Source: JBCCFW01 sp039029535
GTDB lineage: Bacteria > Acidobacteriota > JBCCFW01
Direction: 5' to 3'
NCBI GenBank assembly: GCA_039029535.1
Contig: JBCCFW010000125.1
Span: 1-22,598 of the forward strand
DNA length: 22,598 nucleotides
The position numbers were made by a program, and so were the translations under genes. Position 1 is the first letter of the stretch. Each line of letters starts with the position of its first letter. Of this stretch, positions 1-6,474 are shown in pieces. The notes below the pieces were generated by a model. It saw nothing but the letters and a program-made list of their open reading frames with translations. It was not told where the DNA came from and did no database searches.

Positions 1-1727
1 CCTCTCCCCCAGTCCGACTGGACGCCGAGCTCGAAGCCCTCGTCGATGACCTTGCCCGACGGGACGTTGCGGTACTGGAAGCGCTGCACGAGCAGGCACT
101 CCGGCACGGGAATGTCGGGGTTCCAGAAGGTCGGCGGGCTCTCGTCGCTGTAGTACTGCTCCTCGGCGAAGTCGATCTGGCTCCCGGTCTCGTTGCGGTA
201 GACGGCCACCGACACCAGGCTGTTGCCCACGACTCCGGTCAGGCCGAGCTCGAGCGCATCGACTCGCTCTTCCTCGAGATCGGGGCCGCCCTCGGCGAGC
301 GAACCGTAGAAGAAGTCGTTGCCGTTCGGCAGCGTGTAGAGATTCGGCACCGCCGTCTGGAGGTAGTTGTTGATGAGCGAGGGCGCCCGGAAGGCCCGGT
401 TGAGCGCCACGCGCAGGGTCATCCACTCACGGATGCGGTAGAGGAAGCTCGACCGCGGCGAGACCGTGAGCCCGATGGTGTCGAAGTGGTCGAGCCGAAG
501 ACCGATGTTGAGCTGGGACTTCTTGCCGATCGCGATCGAATCCTCGACGAACGCGCCGAACTCGACTCGCTCGTCCTCTCCGGGTGCCAGGGAGAGGTCG
601 AACTTCACGAGCCGCCCAGTCCCTCCGTAGACCAATGCGTGACGCTGACCGACCGCTCGACGACCGGTGATCTCACCGACCCAGGTCTTGGAGTCGAAGA
701 AGAAGTCGGTGCCGATGAGGAGGTTGGTCGCGTCGCCGTCGATCGTGTTGACGTAGAACTTGACCTCGTGACGCTTCGTCTCGAGCCGGGCGTCGGCGTA
801 GGTCGCCTCGCTCCCGTCGGCGATCGCGAACGGTCCAATGCCGGTGTAGAGCAGGCCCGTGGTCTGGGCCCAACCAGCGCGATACGACCAGCGCCGCCCC
901 TTGCGCGCATCGAAGTCGAGCCGGAGATCGATCTTCGGTTGCTTGGTCCCCTCGTTCTCGAACTCGAAGGTCATGGGGATCGGGTCGCCGTTGGAGAAAT
1001 TGTTGCTCCTCTCCCACGGTCTCTGCTCGAGATAGGCGCCGGCCAGCTTGAAGCTGAAACGCTCCCAGGCCTGCGCCCAGCGGAGCTTGGCGCTCTTGGT
1101 CCCGAGCTCTCCGCCACCGACCGCCGCGAGGCCACCGGCCATGTCGCGGGGCGACTTGGTCCGGAGGTGGACCACTCCTGTCAGCGCGTTGGCACCCCAC
1201 ATCGCCGAGCCGGGGCCGCGCACGACCTCGACTTGCTCGAGCTCGGAGAGGTCGGCGGGGACCAGGTCCCACATGACCAGGCCGAAGAAGTCCTGATAGA
1301 TCGAGCGACCATCGACGAGAGCGAGGCCGCCACCGGCGAGGCTGGTTCCCGGCGACCGCGTCGAGAAGTTGATGTCACGCGCCGACACCTGGACGATGTT
1401 GACGCCCGGCACCCCTCGGACGAGATCACCGATGTTGTCGGCCGCCGAGGTCTCGATGGTCTGCTCATCGACGACCGACACCGACACCGGTGCGTCGAGG
1501 ATGGACTGCTCCGTCCGGTTGGCCGTGACGACCGTCGCCTCGGTGATCGACGGACCGAGGAGGGCGTCGATCTCCTCGTCGGCCGTGAGCTCGTCGTCCG
1601 AGGCATCCGCCGAGGCCCCGGCAACGGGGACGTCTTCGGTCTCGGCCTCCTCTGCCTCGGCTAGCGCCACGCCGGTCTGCGTGGCGCAACACAGGACGAC
1701 GACCAGCGCGCGGGCAGCGCTGCGCAC
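1..1727 (-). CDS. TonB-dependent outer-membrane receptor, C-terminus cut by the left edge
   Basis: Predicted outer-membrane beta-barrel for TonB-driven uptake of an unknown ligand. About 575 residues are present. Residues 1-23 form a signal peptide ending in an Ala-Leu-Ala site, followed by an acidic stretch (24-58). A TonB-box-like segment EATVVTA lies at 63-69. The plug follows, with typical motifs RGVPGVNI (104-111), LVDGRSIY (137-144) and VEVVRGPGSAMWGANA (166-181), and then repetitive beta-barrel sequence runs to the edge. The frame is open across the edge, so the last barrel strands and terminal aromatic residue lie outside. GTG at 1727 is the only sensible start: an in-frame TGA (the previous gene's stop) lies two codons upstream, and GGGAGG sits seven bases before the GTG. 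It is coupled to the FN3 protein gene by a 3-bp gap. The substrate cannot be told from sequence. Confidence 0.95.
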   Translation of the reverse strand, partial: MRSAARALVVVLCCATQTGVALAEAEEAETEDVPVAGASADASDDELTADEEIDALLGPSITEATVVTANRTEQSILDAPVSVSVVDEQTIETSAADNIGDLVRGVPGVNIVQVSARDINFSTRSPGTSLAGGGLALVDGRSIYQDFFGLVMWDLVPADLSELEQVEVVRGPGSAMWGANALTGVVHLRTKSPRDMAGGLAAVGGGELGTKSAKLRWAQAWERFSFKLAGAYLEQRPWERSNNFSNGDPIPMTFEFENEGTKQPKIDLRLDFDARKGRRWSYRAGWAQTTGLLYTGIGPFAIADGSEATYADARLETKRHEVKFYVNTIDGDATNLLIGTDFFFDSKTWVGEITGRRAVGQRHALVYGGTGRLVKFDLSLAPGEDERVEFGAFVEDSIAIGKKSQLNIGLRLDHFDTIGLTVSPRSSFLYRIREWMTLRVALNRAFRAPSLINNYLQTAVPNLYTLPNGNDFFYGSLAEGGPDLEEERVDALELGLTGVVGNSLVSVAVYRNETGSQIDFAEEQYYSDESPPTFWNPDIPVPECLLVQRFQYRNVPSGKVIDEGFELGVQSDWGR

Positions 1728-1730
1728 GAC

Positions 1731-3347
1731 TCAACCTCCCGTGAAGACGAGGTCGCTGCCGTCGATCGAGAGCATCATGGTCGTGATCGGGGAGCTGTGG
1801 ACGTAGAGCGAGAGCGAGGCCGGACCGGCTGTCACCTCACCGACGAGACGGAGGTCGGCGAGATCCGTGTCGAGGCCATCGGTCTCACACAGGCCGCCGC
1901 AGGTGAAGACATCGGCGAGCGGAGGGACCGGCGTCGGACCGGTCAAGTCGATGCCGCGGTAGATGCCGAGTCGCCCCACCGCGGCGCTGGTCGTCGTGGC
2001 GGTCAGCACGGGCGGGTAGCTGGTGTCGTCGGCGGAGGGGCCGTCGCCGGTGGGATCGGCGCCGATCGTGGTCGGCAGCGCGATGCTCCGGTAGTTCGTC
2101 ATGACGCCGGAGATCGGATCCGTGTAGTCGCGCACCGCCACGACCGAGACGTGGTACTCGGTGTCACCCAGCAGGCCCGGGAGCACCGCCTGGTTGGTGC
2201 CGGCGGGAATGAGCGCCGTCTCCATGGGCGGGAAGCTCTCCCACTCCGACGGTGGGTCGGTGCTGTACTGAACGACGTGACCGTCCGCGAAGCGGTCGAT
2301 CGGGCCGACGTCCCATGACACGGTCAGCGAGTCGGCGCCGGCCGAGACCAGGCTCATCGAGAGGGGCGGCAGCAAGCCGTAACCGATGACCGTCGTGCCA
2401 CCCACCGTCCACGATGTGAGATCGGGCCCCTGATCGGAGCCGCTCCGGACCTGGATGATCGGACCGTAGTGCGGGACCAACCAGGTCAACTGGTACTGAC
2501 GCACCTGCATTCCGGAAGCGACGCAGAAAGGACCCACCGTGATCGAGGCCCCCATGGAGACCAACACCTCGGCCAGCAGGGCATCCAGCACGTGGCCGCT
2601 CGGCAGGGTCACCGTGCCGGCACTCGCGACCCGACCGAGAAAGCGTCCTTGGCCATCGCTCGAGTCGTCGAGAATCGCCTGCGTGCCATCGGCCCCGCAG
2701 GGCGCATTGAGCGCGACGCCGGCCGGTGTCGCACCGCTGCACTCGAAGAGCTCGCTCTGCCACGGCGGCGTGAGCGCATCCATGAAGCGTCTGAAGGGCG
2801 GCATCGGCTCGACCCCGGCGAAGCTCAAGAACGGGGCGTCCCTGCGCCCCTCCTCCGGCCAGAGACACAGCCGCAGCTCTTCCGCCGAGTTCTCGTCGAT
2901 GGACCAGCCCCGGACGAAGACCGTCCCCATCCCGTCGTCGTCGAGCGCCACCGCGTCGCGGGAGCCGGTGAGCAGGCCGTCCTGGATGAGGAGCAGGTCG
3001 ACGCCCGGATGCGCGAAGCCGCAGTTCTCTCCGGGATCCTCGGGCAGGTAGCAAGTCCAGGCGTCGTCGGGCGGTGCGAACTGAATGACGACGTCATCGC
3101 TGCCACGGATCGCCGAGAAGTCCCAGGTCGTGCCGGCCAGCAGAGCCTCGGCGTGGGGATAGCCCTCGGCCGTGAGCGCAGGGAAGGGGGTCCCCTCGAC
3201 GTTGATGCCCACGACCACCCGCTGGAGGGGCGTGGTGGGGAAGTCCTCGAGGAAGAGCTTGAAGTCCGGATCGACCGCGACCGCCTGGCCCGACAGGCTC
3301 AAGGCAGCGACGAAGACGACCAGACCGAGGCGGCGACGACCGATCAT
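1731..3347 (-). CDS. Secreted protein of unknown function with a fibronectin type III domain
   Basis: A 538-residue protein with an N-terminal signal peptide (about residues 1-25, ending near AVA). Residues 26-320 match no family I recognise and contain six of the eight cysteines, which suggests disulfides outside the cytoplasm. Residues about 326-422 look like one fibronectin type III module: SLTVSWDVG early, then a Tyr-containing strand, then the TEYHVSVVAV strand. A short C-terminal domain with a CxxxC pair follows. I chose ATG 3347 over the GTG 15 bases upstream because GGAG stands six bases before it and the signal peptide then begins MIGRRR. It lies directly before the TonB-dependent receptor in the same frame, separated only by TGA and one codon, so the two are almost certainly co-transcribed. 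It may be a surface or periplasmic partner of the receptor; that is inference. Confidence 0.85.
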   Translation of the reverse strand: MIGRRRLGLVVFVAALSLSGQAVAVDPDFKLFLEDFPTTPLQRVVVGINVEGTPFPALTAEGYPHAEALLAGTTWDFSAIRGSDDVVIQFAPPDDAWTCYLPEDPGENCGFAHPGVDLLLIQDGLLTGSRDAVALDDDGMGTVFVRGWSIDENSAEELRLCLWPEEGRRDAPFLSFAGVEPMPPFRRFMDALTPPWQSELFECSGATPAGVALNAPCGADGTQAILDDSSDGQGRFLGRVASAGTVTLPSGHVLDALLAEVLVSMGASITVGPFCVASGMQVRQYQLTWLVPHYGPIIQVRSGSDQGPDLTSWTVGGTTVIGYGLLPPLSMSLVSAGADSLTVSWDVGPIDRFADGHVVQYSTDPPSEWESFPPMETALIPAGTNQAVLPGLLGDTEYHVSVVAVRDYTDPISGVMTNYRSIALPTTIGADPTGDGPSADDTSYPPVLTATTTSAAVGRLGIYRGIDLTGPTPVPPLADVFTCGGLCETDGLDTDLADLRLVGEVTAGPASLSLYVHSSPITTMMLSIDGSDLVFTGG

Positions 3348-3473
3348 GGTGAGCTCCCGCACGTTGAAGATGGCGGACAGATCTTACTCCGGGCAGCCCT
3401 TCCGACCCGAATTCGAATCCGAGCACCTGGACCGGTTTCCGGCCATCTCCACCCGCGCGAGAGCCTGAGCTGT

Positions 3474-4451
3474 TCAGTCCAAGCCGCAGGCTCGTCGCAC
3501 GCGTCCCAGGATCTCCCCCGCCCGCTCCCGGGCCGCCTCGGCTCCCTTCACGAGCACCGCCTCGACCGAGCCGAGGTCCGCCTCGAGCTCCGCCCGCCGC
3601 TCGCGATGGGGATCGAGCTCGGCTCGCGTGGCATCGATCAGCGCCTGCTTCGCGACGCCGTAGCCCATGCCGCCCGCCCGGTACTTCTCCTCCAGGGCCG
3701 GCACGCCCTCGGGGTCGAAGAGCTTGTAGAGCGTCATGACCGGACAGGTGTCCGGGTCCTTCGGCTCCTCCACCGTCTTCGAGTCGGTCTTGATCCTCTT
3801 GAGCTTCTTCTCGAAGGACTTCACCGGCTCGAAGAGCTCGATGACGTTGCCCCGACTCTTGCTCATTTTCTCGCCGTCGGGCCCGAGGATGAGACCCGTC
3901 TCCGACTGAATCATCGGCTCGGGTCGGACGAGCACCTCCTCGCCGAACTCGTGGTTGAACTTGCCCTGGAGATCCTGGGCGTACTCCACGTGCTGGGCTT
4001 GGTCCTTCCCCACCGGCACGAGATGCGAGCCGTAGGCGAGGATGTCGGCGGCCATGAGGATCGGATACGTGTAGGTCCCGGCGTTGAGGTCCTCGCCCTT
4101 GGCCTTGGCATCCTTGAACGCGTGAGCCCGGTCGAGAAAGCCCTTGGGACAGACACACGCGAGGATCCATGACAGCTCGGGGATCTCTGGAATGTCCGAC
4201 TGCCGAAAGAGATGTGTCTTGTCCGGGTCGAGCCCGATGGCGAGATAGTCGATGGCGATGGCCATCGTCTCCTCACGGAGCACGTTCGCATCCCGCGCCG
4301 ACGTCAGCGAGTGGTAGTCGGCGACGAAGACGAAGAGCTCGTGGCCGAGCTCCTGGAGCGCGAGGAACTGCTTCATCGCCCCGAAGTAGTTGCCCAGGTG
4401 GGATCGTCCGGTGGACTTGATCCCCGACAGCACGGTCTTTCGTTCGCTCAC
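3474..4451 (-). CDS. trpS: Tryptophanyl-tRNA synthetase
   Basis: Charges tRNA-Trp with tryptophan in the cytoplasm (class Ic aminoacyl-tRNA synthetase). The 325-residue product has the usual bacterial length. The HIGH-type signature is HLGN at residues 18-21 after SGIKSTGR. The ATP-binding signature is KMSKS at 195-199. Between them lie the family segments TYPILMAADIL and VPVGKDQAQHVE. GTG 4451 is chosen because GGAGAGG lies just upstream and the protein then starts SERKTVLSG, like other family members. GTG 4484 would add 11 residues without a good ribosome-binding site. The gene follows the arsenate reductase gene after about 87 bp. A weak CCGG-AAA-CCGG hairpin lies after its stop but has no T-run, so I call no terminator. 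Confidence 0.96.
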   Translation of the reverse strand: MSERKTVLSGIKSTGRSHLGNYFGAMKQFLALQELGHELFVFVADYHSLTSARDANVLREETMAIAIDYLAIGLDPDKTHLFRQSDIPEIPELSWILACVCPKGFLDRAHAFKDAKAKGEDLNAGTYTYPILMAADILAYGSHLVPVGKDQAQHVEYAQDLQGKFNHEFGEEVLVRPEPMIQSETGLILGPDGEKMSKSRGNVIELFEPVKSFEKKLKRIKTDSKTVEEPKDPDTCPVMTLYKLFDPEGVPALEEKYRAGGMGYGVAKQALIDATRAELDPHRERRAELEADLGSVEAVLVKGAEAARERAGEILGRVRRACGLD

Positions 4452-4538
4452 GGCGGCCCTCTCCGAAGGCAGCCTGGCGGCCACCGGGAGGCGAGATGTT
4501 CGGTCGGACCGTGGGTCCCTGGCAAGACCCCGCTCGAG

Positions 4539-4967
4539 TCAGGAGCTCAGGACGTCCGGCAGGCCTCGGCGAAGCTCGGCCAGGGTCGTGCGGAAGGCGT
4601 CGAGGCGCTCGGCCTCGGGAGCCACCGCCGGGTCGGGCAGGGGCCAGTGACGGTGCTCGAGCCCCGCCGGCAGGACCGGGCACGACTCCTCCGCGCAGAG
4701 CGTCACGGCCATGGCGACCCGCTCCATCGGCACGTCGCCCAGGCCCTTCGAGCGCAGCCCGTCGGTCGGCAGCCCGGCTTCCTCGAGCACCGTCAGGGCC
4801 TCGGGTCGCACCTGAGTCGGCGCCGAGCCGGCGCTCCAGATCTCGCGTTCAGGGTCGAGCTCTCGCGCGACGGCCTCGGCGAGCTGACTGCGGGCCGAGT
4901 TGGCCACGCACAGGAACAACCAGGCTTCCTTCGCGTCGGATCGACCCGAATCATCCGAGCTGGCCAC
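4539..4967 (-). CDS. arsC: Arsenate reductase, thioredoxin-coupled LMW-phosphatase type
   Basis: Low-molecular-weight protein tyrosine phosphatase fold of 142 residues. The P-loop is CVANSARS, with nucleophile Cys20 and Arg26 (C-X5-R). Downstream the segment TLCAEESCPVLP carries Cys91 and Cys96, and PDPA supplies the general-acid Asp112. In thioredoxin-dependent arsenate reductases (staphylococcal pI258 ArsC type) a P-loop cysteine and two such cysteines form the redox relay; ordinary LMW tyrosine phosphatases lack this pair. So arsenate reduction is more likely than tyrosine dephosphorylation, although the two cysteines are five rather than seven residues apart. GTG 4967 has GAGG six bases upstream. 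No arsR, arsB, acr3 or arsM lies beside it, so it is an orphan that may serve basal detoxification. A phosphatase role is not excluded. Confidence 0.85.
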   Translation of the reverse strand: MASSDDSGRSDAKEAWLFLCVANSARSQLAEAVARELDPEREIWSAGSAPTQVRPEALTVLEEAGLPTDGLRSKGLGDVPMERVAMAVTLCAEESCPVLPAGLEHRHWPLPDPAVAPEAERLDAFRTTLAELRRGLPDVLSS

Positions 4968-5058
4968 GATTCACCTCGTTCAGTGCTCAAGCGTCGGACT
5001 CAGGGACCGATGAGTCGGAACAGGCAAGGCGGACCCTCATCGACGGCTCGACACCACG

Positions 5059-5814
5059 ATGATCTTGCCAGTACTCGCGCAACAGCACGCCCTCGATCCC
5101 ACGGCCCGCAAGCCGGCGACCACGGACGACCCCACCGCTGGCGGCAGCACGGGCCGTTCCACCCCCGACGAGCCAGTCCTCGTCGAGGTGAGCCCGGCCC
5201 GCCTGGAGGACGCTCGGGCCCTGGCCCAGCAAGGCCAGGCAGCCGAGGACCAGGCCCGCGTGGCTCCCACGCCGCTCAGTGCCCGGGGAGAGGCCCCCCG
5301 CACCGCGGACCACGGCCTTCCCGGTGACGACGAGGCCGCCCTGCGCCTCGCGGCTCGCGAACGCCGAGAGGCCCTCACCGCGCAGCCGCCCTCGGCCTCC
5401 GACGTCGCGCGAGCCGCCGCCGCCCATCAGCGGGTGACCGCCGCGCGCAACGCGATGACCGAGCCCGCCGCGCCCGAGGTTCGGCCGGAGCCCGAGGCTC
5501 GCGCCCCGGCGGTCTCCGTCGAGACGACGACACCCGTCGACGTCGATGACGTCGACGCGGACGCGAGCACCGACTCCCCCACGGATCGGCTCCCCGCCGA
5601 CCTGGTCGCCCCCCGACCGGAGTCCTCTTCGGTCGCGGACTCCGAGGGCTCGTCCCGACTCCCCACCGGCGTGGCGGCGGCGCATCCCGAGGACGCCACC
5701 ACCACGACCGGCCGTGGTTCGAGCCCAGCCGGTCACGGCACCGCCGCGCCCCCGAGCCCGCCTCCAAGCCCAGGTCGGAGCGACGGCGCGCCGCTCAGCC
5801 CGCTGGACGAGTAG
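5059..5814 (+). CDS. Hypothetical Ala/Pro/Asp-rich, probably disordered protein
   Basis: I do not recognise this 251-residue product. The frame has the G-rich first codon position and strongly GC-rich third position of the accepted genes, whereas the opposite strand gives Arg/Gly/Ser-rich translations, so I favour the plus strand. Residues about 40-130 are Ala/Arg/Gln-rich and may be helical (ARLEDARALAQQGQAAEDQA, then DVARAAAAHQRVTAARN). Residues 135-251 are acidic and Pro/Ser/Thr-rich, with the run PVDVDDVDAD, and look unstructured. There is no signal peptide, membrane segment or enzyme motif. ATG 5059 is the first start after an in-frame TGA at 5011, but it has no clear ribosome-binding site, so the start is uncertain. 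It stands opposite to all close neighbours: divergent from arsC and ending 6 bp from the convergent HTH gene. It may be a non-coding open frame. Confidence 0.5.
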   Translation: MILPVLAQQHALDPTARKPATTDDPTAGGSTGRSTPDEPVLVEVSPARLEDARALAQQGQAAEDQARVAPTPLSARGEAPRTADHGLPGDDEAALRLAARERREALTAQPPSASDVARAAAAHQRVTAARNAMTEPAAPEVRPEPEARAPAVSVETTTPVDVDDVDADASTDSPTDRLPADLVAPRPESSSVADSEGSSRLPTGVAAAHPEDATTTTGRGSSPAGHGTAAPPSPPPSPGRSDGAPLSPLDE

Positions 5815-5820
5815 CCGGCG

Positions 5821-6045
5821 TCACTCCGGAGAGGTGCCCATCGCCGCCCCGGCCCCGACCGGGAGCGCGGTGGGAGCCCCCTCTCCACGGTTGGCGAGCC
5901 AGTCCCGAACCGCCTGGGACTCGAAACGCCATTGCTTGCCGATGCGCAACGCCGGGATCTCGCCGTTCTCGAGCATCTTGTAGAGGGTCTGAGGTGAGAG
6001 CCGGAGGAGCTTGGCGACTTCCTTGACGGTGAGCAGGTCCTGCAT
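5821..6045 (-). CDS. Small excisionase/MerR-like helix-turn-helix DNA-binding protein
   Basis: A 74-residue protein of the HTH_17 / excisionase family. Residues 3-50 form the winged helix-turn-helix: LLTVKEVAKLLRLSPQTLYK gives the helices, and IPALRIGKQWRF with the following AVRDWL gives the wing and closing helix. The tail (52-74) is Gly/Ala/Pro-rich. ATG 6045 is preferred because the domain begins right there and AGGAG lies ten bases upstream; an in-frame GTG at 6087 would add 14 basic residues. Such proteins act as transcription regulators or as recombination directionality factors. No integrase, tyrosine recombinase or phage gene is in the window, so a regulatory role is more likely. A sigma-54-like promoter (6120-6136) faces it. 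Its targets are unknown. Confidence 0.85.
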   Translation of the reverse strand: MQDLLTVKEVAKLLRLSPQTLYKMLENGEIPALRIGKQWRFESQAVRDWLANRGEGAPTALPVGAGAAMGTSPE

Positions 6046-6119
6046 CTCTTGACGTCTCCTGTGAGCGAGGTGACTCCCTGCCGCCACTCGAGCGAATGAC
6101 GATGGGACGCTTCCGGGAG

Positions 6120-6136
6120 TGCAGGACCAGTGCCAA
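6120..6136 (-). promoter_or_regulatory. Possible sigma-54 (-24/-12) promoter for the HTH gene
   Basis: Read on the minus strand the site is TTGGCAC-TGGTCC-TGCA. It has the full TGGCAC -24 element and a TGC at -12, with GG and GC separated by exactly 10 bases, as the sigma-54 consensus requires. The -12 box reads CTGC rather than TTGC. Transcription would start near 6110, about 65 bases before the HTH start codon. No sigma-54 activator gene is in the window. One such match can arise by chance in GC-rich DNA. Confidence 0.35.
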
Positions 6137-6181
6137 CCGGAGTCGACCGTGAAGAGCCACCACGGGCAGTGCTCAACAGGC

Positions 6182-6201
6182 TGACGCCGCCACAGGCGTC
6201 A
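6182..6201. repeat. Perfect 7-bp inverted repeat (hairpin or operator candidate)
   Basis: TGACGCC (6182-6188) and GGCGTCA (6195-6201) are perfect reverse complements around a 6-base spacer GCCACA. The site lies upstream of the HTH gene and its sigma-54-like promoter, between that promoter and the long palindromic element. It could be a protein-binding palindrome or a small hairpin. It lacks a T-run, so it is not a canonical terminator. Confidence 0.5.
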
Positions 6202-6287
6202 CGAACGAGTGCCCGAGCGTCACGTTGCTGACATCGGACGACGATCGAACAACGCCCTGGCGAAGGACGGTCTCGCGGGCGCCGGAG

Positions 6288-6474
6288 CCAGTGTTCCGTT
6301 CCTGAAGTGCGCGCAACGAGATCGGCGATGGATCGGCGTTGTCAGCGAGGCCCGACGACCGAGGAAAGCGGAGCGTAGCCGTAACTACGTGAGCATTTCC
6401 GAGTGGAGGAGAACGAAGCTGGCAGCGGCGAGGCGCGCCGAGATGTTGCGGCCACTTCGGGAACGGAGCACTAG
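6288..6474. repeat. 187-bp long inverted-repeat element (MITE-like or structured-RNA-like)
   Basis: The outer 30 bases at each end (6288-6317 and 6445-6474) are inverted copies matching at 25 of 30 positions; the left end starts CCAGTGTTCCGTTCC and the right, read inward, CTAGTGCTCCGTTCC. Symmetry continues inside: TCGGCG (6322-6327) pairs with CGCCGA (6436-6441), and 6333-6346 matches the reverse complement of 6418-6431 at 11 of 14. The centre is a hairpin: GGAAAGC (6363-6369) and CGTAG (6374-6378), loop CCGTAA (6379-6384), CTACG (6385-6389), GC (6393-6394) and TTTCC (6396-6400). All pairs share a midpoint near 6381, so the whole unit can fold into one long hairpin. It encodes no convincing protein. 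I see no clear target-site duplication. A MITE, a REP-like unit or a conserved 3'-UTR RNA are all possible. Confidence 0.8.

Noticed and set aside
486..1664. Plus-strand open frame of 392 codons
   Set aside because: Antisense of the TonB-dependent receptor, whose plug motifs are unmistakable on the minus strand.
3381..3386. TAAGAT (minus strand) as a -10 box before the FN3 gene
   Set aside because: Position is suitable, 34 bases before the start, but no recognisable -35 exists at 16-18 bp.
2469..4172. Plus-strand open frame of 567 codons
   Set aside because: Crosses the antisense of two different real genes (FN3 protein and trpS), and trpS is certain.
5535..5557. 10-bp inverted repeat with a 3-base spacer
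   Set aside because: Arises from repeated GTC and GAC codons coding VDVDDVD in the hypothetical gene; probably coincidental.
4987..5736. Minus-strand Gly/Arg-rich frame opposite the plus-strand hypothetical gene
   Set aside because: Its codon-aligned partner on the plus strand has the better codon-position pattern; the minus translation looks like a mirror product.
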